This document shows, in pieces, positions 1 to 6,310 of a DNA stretch of 27,541 bases. The DNA comes from Candidatus Korarchaeum sp. Lineage in GTDB: Archaea; Korarchaeota; Korarchaeia; Korarchaeales; Korarchaeaceae. The stretch lies in NCBI GenBank assembly GCA_020833055.1, contig JAJHQZ010000013.1:1-27541 (forward strand), written 5' to 3'. The notes under the pieces were generated by a model. That model worked only from the letters and a program-made list of their open reading frames with translations, was not told the DNA's origin and ran no database searches. A program made the position numbers and the translations under genes. Every line of letters starts with the position of its first letter. Position 1 is the stretch's first letter.

Positions 1-277
1 TCATATCGGCTGGAGTCCAAGGTGGATAATTTATCAGCTCAACCTTAACTTCCTCCACCTCCGGGATCGCTTGCTTAATGCTTTCCTCAACTATTCGAAG
101 CAGAGTCATGGAGTAGGGGCAACCTGGAGCGGTCATGACCATCTTGATGTTGACTTTACCATCCTCCACTTTCATCTCTCTTATTAAGCCCAGATCCACT
201 ATGTTTATCGGGATCTCCGGATCAGTTATGAACTTGAGTACCCCTATAACCTTAGCTCTGATATCATCGGAGCTCAT
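1..277 (-). CDS. MIP18/DUF59-family Fe-S assembly protein (3' end cut by window)
   Basis: Reading leftward, the product runs about 92 residues before the window edge, so the C-terminus is missing. The family pattern DPEIPINIVDLGLI is followed by a short variable strand and then MTAPGCPYSM, containing the conserved cysteine of MIP18/SufT/PaaD-like proteins. These proteins help mature or deliver iron-sulfur clusters in the cytosol. An in-frame ATG at 310 would add 11 residues, but it lies on a TATA-like sequence (TTTATATG). The ATG at 277 sits about 35 nt below that box and directly follows a GGTGATC sequence, so I prefer 277. It is a separate unit from the operon to its right. Family assignment is good; the exact client is unknown. 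Confidence 0.8.
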   Translation of the reverse strand, partial: MSSDDIRAKVIGVLKFITDPEIPINIVDLGLIREMKVEDGKVNIKMVMTAPGCPYSMTLLRIVEESIKQAIPEVEEVKVELINYPPWTPADM

Positions 278-764
278 GATCACCACTGAGCTCAGGAGAG
301 CTCTAGCCATATAAAGCTATCGTTAAGTGAACCTTTGTAGGGGCAATTCAGATAGAGTCGAAAATTAAACTATTGAGATGGGCGGAATTCTAAACTCTCC
401 TCAGCATATATAGGACAGCTGAACCCACTGAGAACTCGATCAAAGCTATGATTGACCCCTCAGGACCGAAGGATCCTCCAGTGATTATAGGATCTCCCCT
501 GAGTTCGGAGGAGAAGATGCTACTCCCAATTATCCCGCTAGTCGGGAAACCCCATAGATGCTCCAGGAATATGTTCCAGCAGAAATGGAAGGATATAGCT
601 GGTAATAAGCCGAAGCTTACTCTGAGGAGGCATAGGAAGATGCCTGCTGAGAGTATCCCTATGAAAGGCATGAGGCCGAACCCCGGGTTCTGAGAATGTA
701 TGAGTGAGAAGATGATAGATGAGAATATGAATTGAGGCGGGGAGTACCTCAGTATATGACCTCT

Positions 765-964
765 CTGACCTCCTCCCCGCCCTGAAGTGCGAGGGTTCCT
801 GTTAGTGCGGGGAGGTTTGGGATTACATCCCCTCTTCCTGAGGGTTCAATCCCGGGCCGGGTCTCCGGCCCATTACCCCTATCCCTCTCGGGATTCGGGG
901 TTATACGCAGCCCATTTATCATCGCCAATGGCTCAAAGAGTTTAATGCTCATCACCAAGACCAA
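765..964 (-). pseudogene. TnpB (IS605 OrfB) C-terminal tail remnant
   Basis: About 66 codons of the element remain open and read like the low-complexity tail of archaeal TnpB proteins: segments such as KLFEPLAMINGLR, GNGPETRPGIEPSGRGD and PALTGTLALQGGEEVR. No RuvC or zinc-finger residues remain, and a GC-rich palindrome interrupts normal coding character. In intact IS605 elements this region also specifies the omega (reRNA) scaffold, which would fit the stems at 772-815 and 854-871. The resemblance to TnpB tails is from memory of such proteins, not from a search. The reading continues a few codons into the host gene before a stop at 749. Confidence 0.55.
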
Positions 965-1029
965 TTAAACAAAGAGAATTTATAAACTTTTATATTTCAT
1001 CCCCACCTTAAAAGGCGAGGCTTTCAGCT
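765..1029 (-). mobile_element. 265-bp IS200/IS605-type remnant (PATE/MITE-like) inside the CPBP gene
   Basis: The left end on the minus strand follows TTAC (1033-1030), a known IS608-type target, without target duplication. Subterminal hairpins are visible at 1001-1007/1014-1020 (7 bp with two G-U pairs, loop TTAAAA) and at 772-780/807-815 (9 bp perfect, CCTCCCCGC/GCGGGGAGG). There is an additional 7-bp stem with a 4-nt loop at 854-871. There is no TnpA and only a C-terminal piece of TnpB. The borders are ambiguous by 2 nt (AG). The assignment rests on the restored host ORF, the target tetranucleotide, the hairpins and the TnpB-like tail. Confidence 0.75.
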
Positions 1030-1324
1030 GTAAACTGACTCCTCCCAGACAGCTATTGAGAGGTGCCAGGGGATTATCTCCTCCAACTCGATGTTAACGC
1101 CTGAGTACTTCACATCAGATATTAGGAGGAAGGGGAGCGTCATCGTGAAAGCTACAGCTGAAGATAGGGGGATCGCTCTATAGCCTATCTTAGGATCCTC
1201 CCCCCTGAGATAGAGGATTAAAAGGAGGGATGAAATTGAGATTAAGGCCCTGAAATAGGATGATGGTATTGAGAGCATGAAGATCGTCATTATTATCATG
1301 TAAATGTACGCGGCGGCTTCCACT

Positions 1325-1963
1325 TCACTTCTTCCTCTTCCCTCTCATCCTATATCCCAGATATATCACTATGGCGAGTGCCAAAGCTATTATCACTATC
1401 AAAATGGTCTGAACTCCTCCTTCAGCTCTCGTAGCAGGGGAAGTAACCGGAGTATAATTGCCCTGAGATCCCGCTCCAATTAACTTTATGACAGGCTCAA
1501 GCACTTCACCAGGCGGTCGAGCTCCGACGAAAACTCCAGCCACTGTCCAGTTCCTGTCAATTACTACAGTAGTGGGGACGCCAGAGACTCCGAAGCTATA
1601 AGCTGTATCCTCGCCCTCCAGGACGAGCTTCCAATTCGATGGGGGATTGACGGATTTGAAGAATTCTATGGCCTTGGGCTCATCACTACTTACCATCATG
1701 ACGATTCCCACGACATCGCTCGACTCCAAGCCGTATTCCCTCCACGCTTTAGAGAGAGCTGGGAGCTCCTCCCTGCAGTGAGGGCACCATTCCGCGACGA
1801 ACATGAGTACGACTATCTTCCCTCGAAGGGATGTCGTCGAGACGGCCTTACCATCGTAAGTGACTGCTCTAATCACCGGAGCTTTGCTCCCCTCTTTAGG
1901 GAGGGCTGAGGCAGCTATCGAGGGGATCAGCAGCATTATGATGAGGAGAGCGACATATCTCAA
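1325..1963 (-). CDS. TlpA/ResA-like membrane-anchored thioredoxin
   Basis: A 212-residue thiol-disulfide oxidoreductase. An N-terminal signal segment (about 1-20, ends ASALP) is followed by a thioredoxin fold with the active site WCPHC (C60, C63), the cis-proline motif GVPTT (P130), and a C-terminal helix (about 186-204) with a basic tail RMRGKRKK. The redox domain should therefore face outside, tethered to the membrane. The start is a TTG at 1963 overlapping the TGA of the phosphatase gene (TTGA). A perfect GGAGGTGATC site lies 5 nt upstream, so translation is coupled. It is the third gene of the alaX operon and precedes the broken CPBP gene. Substrate unknown; a role in extracytoplasmic disulfide reduction or haem-protein maturation is inference. 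Confidence 0.88.
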   Translation of the reverse strand: MRYVALLIIMLLIPSIAASALPKEGSKAPVIRAVTYDGKAVSTTSLRGKIVVLMFVAEWCPHCREELPALSKAWREYGLESSDVVGIVMMVSSDEPKAIEFFKSVNPPSNWKLVLEGEDTAYSFGVSGVPTTVVIDRNWTVAGVFVGARPPGEVLEPVIKLIGAGSQGNYTPVTSPATRAEGGVQTILIVIIALALAIVIYLGYRMRGKRKK

Positions 1964-2859
1964 ATCCTGATCACCTCCATCCTCTTCCCATCGTACACAG
2001 CGGCTGTCGGCGGGATGCCGTAATACCTACATGAGAAGATAGATATTAACATATGCTCCATTTCCTCTATCCCCGTGCTTCCCTTGAAGAGGAGCATGTA
2101 ACCATCGGGATATGCCTCATGGGACCTAACTATAGCTTTAAGCTTATTCGCTCTCAAGAATTCCTCGACTGCAGCTCTACCGTAATATTTCACACCTCCT
2201 CCCCTGCTGTAATTCTCCCCGAACCTCTCCACGGATTCGGAAGGGTCGTTCCATAGTATCTGGAAGGCTACCTTATTTCTGGGGATGAGATCCTTCTTGG
2301 GCAACGCTGCTATCTGCTTGATGGATCTGAGGCCCTCAGCTATACCTCCGTGTAACGCTAGCACCCCATCGACTAACGCAGCGTAAGGTAGGTTCGAGAA
2401 TACCTCGTTGTATCTCATGTAGACGTACTGCCATTCGGATCCGTACACATGATAGAGGGTCTCCATGAACCCGTAATTCATATTGACTACGGGAGATTCA
2501 TGATTTCCCCTCAGAAGGGCCAAATTCCCGATTATGTAATTAGCGAGTAGGTAATTTATGTTCTCTATCTGCTTCGCCCCTCTATCCACGTAATCCCCCA
2601 GGAAGACCAAATTATAACCTTCCTTGAGGAATCTGAGGGCCGAGATAGAGGTATCTAGATCCCCATGAGTATCCCCTACGAAAACAGTCTTCCCCTTCAA
2701 CTTTATCAGCTGCGGCTCCTTAGATAGCTTGAGCTCAGCGTAATCCAATAGGGACATGACTTCCTCATAACTCAGAATCTCCCCTCTCATCGCTCTCTCC
2801 AAGACATTGCGGATCTCAACTCCCTCCTCTTTCCTCCTCAACCTCCTCAGAAATCTCAT
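1960..2859 (-). CDS. PPP-family serine/threonine protein phosphatase
   Basis: All PPP metallophosphatase signatures are present in order: GDTHGD, GDYVDRG, RGNHES, LHGG and a late RSHE. These supply the two-metal ligands and the catalytic histidine. At about 300 residues it has the length of a bare catalytic core with a short basic N-terminal extension, and no membrane segment is visible. Two starts are possible. ATG 2877 overlaps the alaX stop (ATGA). ATG 2859 has GGTGATC 3 nt upstream and is preferred; the product is then 299 residues. It is cotranscribed with alaX and the thioredoxin gene. The protein target is unknown; diadenosine polyphosphatases share the fold, so a nucleotide substrate cannot be excluded. 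Confidence 0.88.
   Translation of the reverse strand: MRFLRRLRRKEEGVEIRNVLERAMRGEILSYEEVMSLLDYAELKLSKEPQLIKLKGKTVFVGDTHGDLDTSISALRFLKEGYNLVFLGDYVDRGAKQIENINYLLANYIIGNLALLRGNHESPVVNMNYGFMETLYHVYGSEWQYVYMRYNEVFSNLPYAALVDGVLALHGGIAEGLRSIKQIAALPKKDLIPRNKVAFQILWNDPSESVERFGENYSRGGGVKYYGRAAVEEFLRANKLKAIVRSHEAYPDGYMLLFKGSTGIEEMEHMLISIFSCRYYGIPPTAAVYDGKRMEVIRI
1969..1978 (-). promoter_or_regulatory. Full-length Shine-Dalgarno site for the thioredoxin gene
   Basis: The minus strand reads GGAGGTGATC, a ten-base match to the expected archaeal 16S 3' tail, 5 nt before the TTG at 1963. It lies inside the last codons of the phosphatase gene. It fixes the otherwise weak TTG start. Confidence 0.85.
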
Positions 2860-2862
2860 CGG

Positions 2863-2869
2863 GATCACC
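2863..2869 (-). promoter_or_regulatory. Shine-Dalgarno site deciding the phosphatase start
   Basis: GGTGATC on the minus strand, 3 nt before the ATG at 2859 and 12 nt after the ATG at 2877. It argues that the first ATG is not the main start. Confidence 0.65.
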
Positions 2870-2873
2870 GGTC

Positions 2874-3596
2874 TCATGGGGATAGAGTGAAGTGGATCCT
2901 CCTGTTGTTCTTCCCCTTGTTCTCCATCCCCAAGAATACTATCTCGCCTACCTCCCTCGTGTTCCTAACGTGGGGACCGCCATCCGCTTGGATATCTATC
3001 CCCTCTATCTCGACTATCCTGAGCTTATCGACATCGGGCGGTAGTGCTTTAGCTAACTTTATTATCCCAGGTATCTTCATAGCCTCCTCCCTACTTAAGT
3101 AATAGATCTTCACCTCCCTTCCCTCGGAGAGGAGCTTATTGGTCTCAGCTATCACTCCCTCTACTAACTCCCTGTCCGGCCTCTCTAAGTTCACATCAAC
3201 CCTGCTCCTATCGTAACCTACATTATTTCCCGTGACTAATACTCCGTACTTCGAATTAAGCAAAGCTATTAATGCGTGAAGAGCTGTGTGCATCCTCATT
3301 ACCCTGTACCTCTTATCCCAATCTAGGATACCCCTCACTACATCGCCAACAACTAGCCCAGGTCTCCCAACGATATGCCAGACAATTCCACTTTCCTTCC
3401 TGACATCGATGACCTCGAATTCCTCCTCCCCCCTTAGGAGCTTCCCCTTATCGCTGGGGAGACCCCCGCCCAGGGGATAGAAAGCCGTCCTATCGAGAGA
3501 GACCCTATCACCTTCCACAGCCCTCACGACAGCTTCGAACTCCTTTAAGTAACAATCATCCATGTAGAGGAGCTCCGTCTCCAAACGCACACCCAT
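2874..3596 (-). CDS. AlaX-type alanyl-tRNA editing protein
   Basis: A 240-residue stand-alone homologue of the AlaRS editing domain, the size of AlaX-M. It hydrolyses mischarged Ser- or Gly-tRNA(Ala) in the cytosol. The N-terminal half shows the glycine-rich substrate loop FYPLGGGLPSDKG. The zinc motif HTALH (H103, H107) follows, then DIQADGGPHVRNT, where H209 is conserved but the usual cysteine ligand is D205. First gene of the operon: a TATA-like GATTAAAAT lies about 22 nt above the ATG. An in-frame GTG at 3590 is an alternative start. Divergent to the CARDB gene at 3670. Confidence 0.88.
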   Translation of the reverse strand: MGVRLETELLYMDDCYLKEFEAVVRAVEGDRVSLDRTAFYPLGGGLPSDKGKLLRGEEEFEVIDVRKESGIVWHIVGRPGLVVGDVVRGILDWDKRYRVMRMHTALHALIALLNSKYGVLVTGNNVGYDRSRVDVNLERPDRELVEGVIAETNKLLSEGREVKIYYLSREEAMKIPGIIKLAKALPPDVDKLRIVEIEGIDIQADGGPHVRNTREVGEIVFLGMENKGKNNRRIHFTLSP

Positions 3597-3640
3597 GAGC
3601 TCTCCATCATCCCTATTTTAATCTTCCTCAGGGGGTGAAG

Positions 3641-3647
3641 TTTATTA
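3641..3647 (+). promoter_or_regulatory. TATA box for the CARDB protein gene
   Basis: TTTATTA is centred 26 nt before the ATG at 3670, the archaeal distance from TATA centre to transcription start. It predicts a leaderless mRNA. A purine-rich stretch also precedes the ATG. Confidence 0.6.
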
Positions 3648-3669
3648 GAGAGGGGAGGAAGGAAGCGGG

Positions 3670-5070
3670 ATGAGGCTCAGATACGCAATCATCCTATTGC
3701 TAATACTCATAGCTCAAGCTTCAGCTGAACAGACGTGGGATCTCTCGATATTGAGGGTCAATCTCTACCCTCCGAATGCCGAAGTCCAACAGGGGCAGCC
3801 TCTAATGGTGACTATATACGTGGGCAATAAAGAGGCATCTCAATTCTCAGGGACCGTATCAGTGAGCCTCTACGTCGATGGGTTCCTCAAATCGAGGGAG
3901 GATTGGTATATCGGTAACCTCTCGATGGGATCTATCCCAATACCCCCCGGTGGATACAGGACTGTAGTGACGAACCTAGATACATCGACTCTCACTATCG
4001 GTGTTCACGAGCTGAGAGTTGAGATAAGCCCAAAGGGATATCTAGATCCTAATAAGAATGATAACAGTTACTCCATCGATTTCGTTATCGTCCCCCTAGT
4101 CAGCCCATTCATAGAGGCTGATAGAGAGGTCCTCCAGGGTAAGGAGTTCGATATAGAGGTCCAGATACCCAACCCTAGGAGCGAACCCCTCGAGGACGTG
4201 AAGGTCAGGCTCTTCGTCAACGGGAGTGAGGTAGGGGCTAAGGAATCGTACGTACCCCCCAGGATGATATCGGCAGTCAAGTTCACATATAAACCGCTGA
4301 ACGTCGGGACAATCCTCTTGGACGCTCTCATCACTAGAGGAGATCAACCCATGGGGAGGGCTTCCCTGAGCGTTACTGTGAAGCCTTCATGCGATCTCTC
4401 AATAGAGAGAGTTCAATTGAGCGAGAGGATATTCACTGGAGAGCCCGTCTCCGGGAAGTTGATATTGAGGAATTCGGGATTATCAGCCTCTAGGGCGAAC
4501 CTCACCTTCTCAGTAGATGGGGAGGCTGTGGAGAGCAAGTCGATAGATTTCATAAGTCCGAATGAGAGTCTGGAGCTCGAGTTCAATCTGAACGTTGCTC
4601 TAGAGGTAGGAAGTCATACTTTAACATTCGATCTCATCCCTATGGATGCCACTGATCTGAATCCCTCCGATAATGAGTACTCCTTCAGCTTCAAGGTGAT
4701 ACCAGTCCCCGTGTCGCTCTCAGCCCGTTCATCGGGCAGCGATGTATACGTTAACTTGACTAACTTAGCTGACTTACTCACTAATGTAGAGGTATCCATA
4801 TTGAGGGATGGGAGCGAGGTAATGAAGTTCAATGTGACTTTAGAAGCCGGATCTAGTAGATTGATCCCTATAAGGGGGCTGGATCCCGGGAATTACACTA
4901 TAGCTGTTTACAGTCATGGAAGCATGATATCATCGACTGAAGTGAGCGTAGAGGGGGGATTGAGACCTGAAAGATATCCCTTCTGGTTACTAGCCGTAGT
5001 CCCAATAGTAGCTGCTCTAACTTATTACTTGATCACTAGGAGGAAGAGGAGGGCCTGGCCCTCCTCATGA
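3670..5070 (+). CDS. Secreted, membrane-anchored CARDB-repeat surface protein
   Basis: A 466-residue protein with a signal peptide (about 1-19, ending AQASA), three or four Ig-like beta-sandwich repeats of CARDB type and a C-terminal helix (about 434-455) with a short basic tail RRKRR. Repeats begin near residues 24, 138, 237 and 346. Typical repeat features are a strand start such as WDLSILRVNLYP, then a 'YVDG' turn, and DPNKNDNSYS or NPSDNEYSF near repeat ends. There are no catalytic residues. It is probably an adhesion or spacer protein of the cell envelope facing outward. Transcribed alone or with the small membrane gene that follows, which has its own TATA element. Fine function unknown. 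Confidence 0.82.
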   Translation: MRLRYAIILLLILIAQASAEQTWDLSILRVNLYPPNAEVQQGQPLMVTIYVGNKEASQFSGTVSVSLYVDGFLKSREDWYIGNLSMGSIPIPPGGYRTVVTNLDTSTLTIGVHELRVEISPKGYLDPNKNDNSYSIDFVIVPLVSPFIEADREVLQGKEFDIEVQIPNPRSEPLEDVKVRLFVNGSEVGAKESYVPPRMISAVKFTYKPLNVGTILLDALITRGDQPMGRASLSVTVKPSCDLSIERVQLSERIFTGEPVSGKLILRNSGLSASRANLTFSVDGEAVESKSIDFISPNESLELEFNLNVALEVGSHTLTFDLIPMDATDLNPSDNEYSFSFKVIPVPVSLSARSSGSDVYVNLTNLADLLTNVEVSILRDGSEVMKFNVTLEAGSSRLIPIRGLDPGNYTIAVYSHGSMISSTEVSVEGGLRPERYPFWLLAVVPIVAALTYYLITRRKRRAWPSS

Positions 5071-5101
5071 AACTTTCATCCACTTACGGACTCCGATCAC
5101 C

Positions 5102-5108
5102 CTTTAAG
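5102..5108 (+). promoter_or_regulatory. TATA-like box for the small membrane protein gene
   Basis: CTTTAAG is centred 26 nt before the ATG at 5131, supporting 5131 rather than the GTG at 5128. Confidence 0.5.
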
Positions 5109-5130
5109 TCCCTGAAGTGAGTTAATCGTG

Positions 5131-5427
5131 ATGAGGAAGCTGACCTTAGCCCTGCTGATCCTACTGATCCCCTCAGTGGTTATAGAAGCCCAAGATAAAA
5201 CCGGAGGTCTATTCTCCGAGATCGAGGATTATATAAAAGGCCTCACTGAAGTCGCGGTAGAGTTCTTAGGGGTCCTCAGATCGTCAGCTCTGATGATAGC
5301 TAGAGCTCTATCCGGGACACTGATAGCTATAGGCCTCGTTCTCTGGGGCACTGATATATTCGGCTACAAGGGGAAGAGATTGATAATAGCTGGCGTGATA
5401 TTGTTCTTCCTAGTCGAGCTCTTCTGA
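5131..5427 (+). CDS. Small three-helix membrane protein, unknown function
   Basis: A 98-residue product that I do not recognise. It has an N-terminal hydrophobic segment (signal peptide or first helix, ending near VIEAQ), an amphipathic stretch with acidic and glycine residues, and then two hydrophobic helices (about residues 58-76 and 85-98) separated by YKGKR. The size and pattern (signal-like helix, then paired helices at the C-terminus) recall small pilus- or TrbC-like membrane proteins, but no motif proves this. The start is chosen from the TATA distance; GTG at 5128 is adjacent and would add one residue. Downstream is the nitrilase gene, 85 nt away with its own promoter. Confidence 0.65.
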   Translation: MRKLTLALLILLIPSVVIEAQDKTGGLFSEIEDYIKGLTEVAVEFLGVLRSSALMIARALSGTLIAIGLVLWGTDIFGYKGKRLIIAGVILFFLVELF

Positions 5428-5478
5428 GGACTCAGACCGCTCAACTTAAATAGATCCGGGGGCTCTCAGACTGCAGAA

Positions 5479-5488
5479 ATATATTTAA
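5479..5488 (+). promoter_or_regulatory. TATA box for the nitrilase gene
   Basis: ATATATTTAA lies 28-29 nt before the ATG at 5513. A GGGAGGA stretch at 5494-5500 could act as ribosome-binding site if a short leader is made. Confidence 0.6.
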
Positions 5489-5512
5489 GGGAGAGGGAGG
5501 ACTTATTGATGT

Positions 5513-6310
5513 ATGAAGAAGGTGGGATTCGTCCAAACGAACCCTGAGTTCGGTGCTTTAGAGGATAACTTGAAGAGAGCTCTAGATCTAGCTTCTAATG
5601 TCGAATCAGATCTTCTAGTATTCCCAGAGCTCTTCAATACTGGATACCTATTCCTCTCTAGGGAGGAAGCCCTTAAGCTCTCTGAGGGATTGGATGGCCC
5701 GACCATAAGGAAGCTCAGCTATTTCGCATCTGAGCATTCAACAGCTATAGTAGCTGGCTTCCCCGAGAGAGATGGAGAGAAAGTGTACAATTCAGCAGTA
5801 GCTATAGATATCGATGGAGATGTGAAGGGCGTCTACAGGAAGACCCATCTCTTCTACGAGGAGAAGCTGATATTCGATCCCGGGGACACGGGGTTCAGGG
5901 TCTTCGATCTAGCCGGTATGAGAGTTGGGATAATGATATGCTTCGACTGGATCTTCCCGGAGTCAGCTAGATCACTCGCACTATCCGGAGCTCAAGTCAT
6001 CGCGCATCCATCTTGCTTAGTGATGCCATACGCCCCCAAAGCAGATCCAGTCAGGGCCCTGGAGAATAGGGTCTTCATCATACTCTCGGATAGGAGCGGG
6101 GTAGAGGAGAGGGGAGGTAAGAAGTTGAGGTATCAGGGGATGAGCTTAATCTCCGACCCTAAGATGAACATATTGGCTCAAGCACCAGAGGAAGGGGAGC
6201 ACGTGGGCATAGCGGAGATAGATCCTAAATTAGCGGAGGATAAGAAGGTAAATGAGCTCAACGATATATTCCTGGATAGGAGGCCTGAGTTCTATGGCAA
6301 GATATGCTAG
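5513..6310 (+). CDS. Nitrilase-superfamily carbon-nitrogen hydrolase
   Basis: A 265-residue cytosolic amidase-type enzyme with the complete catalytic triad: E39 in FPELFNTGY, K110 in YRKTHLF and C143 in MICFDWIFPE. Length matches single-domain nitrilase-superfamily amidases (omega-amidase/Nit2-like, N-carbamoylputrescine amidase-like). The last 17 nt overlap the start of the next gene, so the two are cotranscribed. An aminopropyltransferase gene lies 1.6 kb downstream, making a polyamine-related substrate such as N-carbamoylputrescine conceivable. This is inference only, since substrate cannot be read from motifs. No transfer signs. Confidence 0.85.
   Translation: MKKVGFVQTNPEFGALEDNLKRALDLASNVESDLLVFPELFNTGYLFLSREEALKLSEGLDGPTIRKLSYFASEHSTAIVAGFPERDGEKVYNSAVAIDIDGDVKGVYRKTHLFYEEKLIFDPGDTGFRVFDLAGMRVGIMICFDWIFPESARSLALSGAQVIAHPSCLVMPYAPKADPVRALENRVFIILSDRSGVEERGGKKLRYQGMSLISDPKMNILAQAPEEGEHVGIAEIDPKLAEDKKVNELNDIFLDRRPEFYGKIC

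Larger units (their letters stand above)
390..1323 (-). pseudogene. CPBP (CAAX/Abi) intramembrane protease gene interrupted by an IS605-type remnant
   Basis: Two half-ORFs belong to one gene. The N-terminal half (1323 to about 1030, GTG start) encodes hydrophobic helices and ends in WEESVY, then a stop inside foreign DNA. The C-terminal half (764-390) resumes with RGHILRYS, FSSIIFSLIHSQNPG, FHFCWN and LWGFPTSG, then GGSFGPEG, the typical CPBP C-terminal motifs. Removing 765-1029 restores one frame of 222 residues with an intact EESVYRG motif (family EExxxR), a histidine in the second motif (FSLIH) and the HFCWN motif. CPBP proteins are membrane glutamic-type proteases. Only 1 nt separates the start from the stop of the upstream thioredoxin gene, so it was the last gene of the alaX operon. 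As sequenced the product should be non-functional. Confidence 0.85.

Noticed and set aside
448-693. 81-codon plus-strand ORF
   Set aside because: It lies antisense to the C-terminal CPBP half, which has clear family motifs; the plus-strand product has none.
838-872. tRNA-like T-arm text (GGTTCAATCCC) in the IS remnant
   Set aside because: No matching five-base stem around the loop and no acceptor or anticodon arms. It is better explained as part of the structured IS end.
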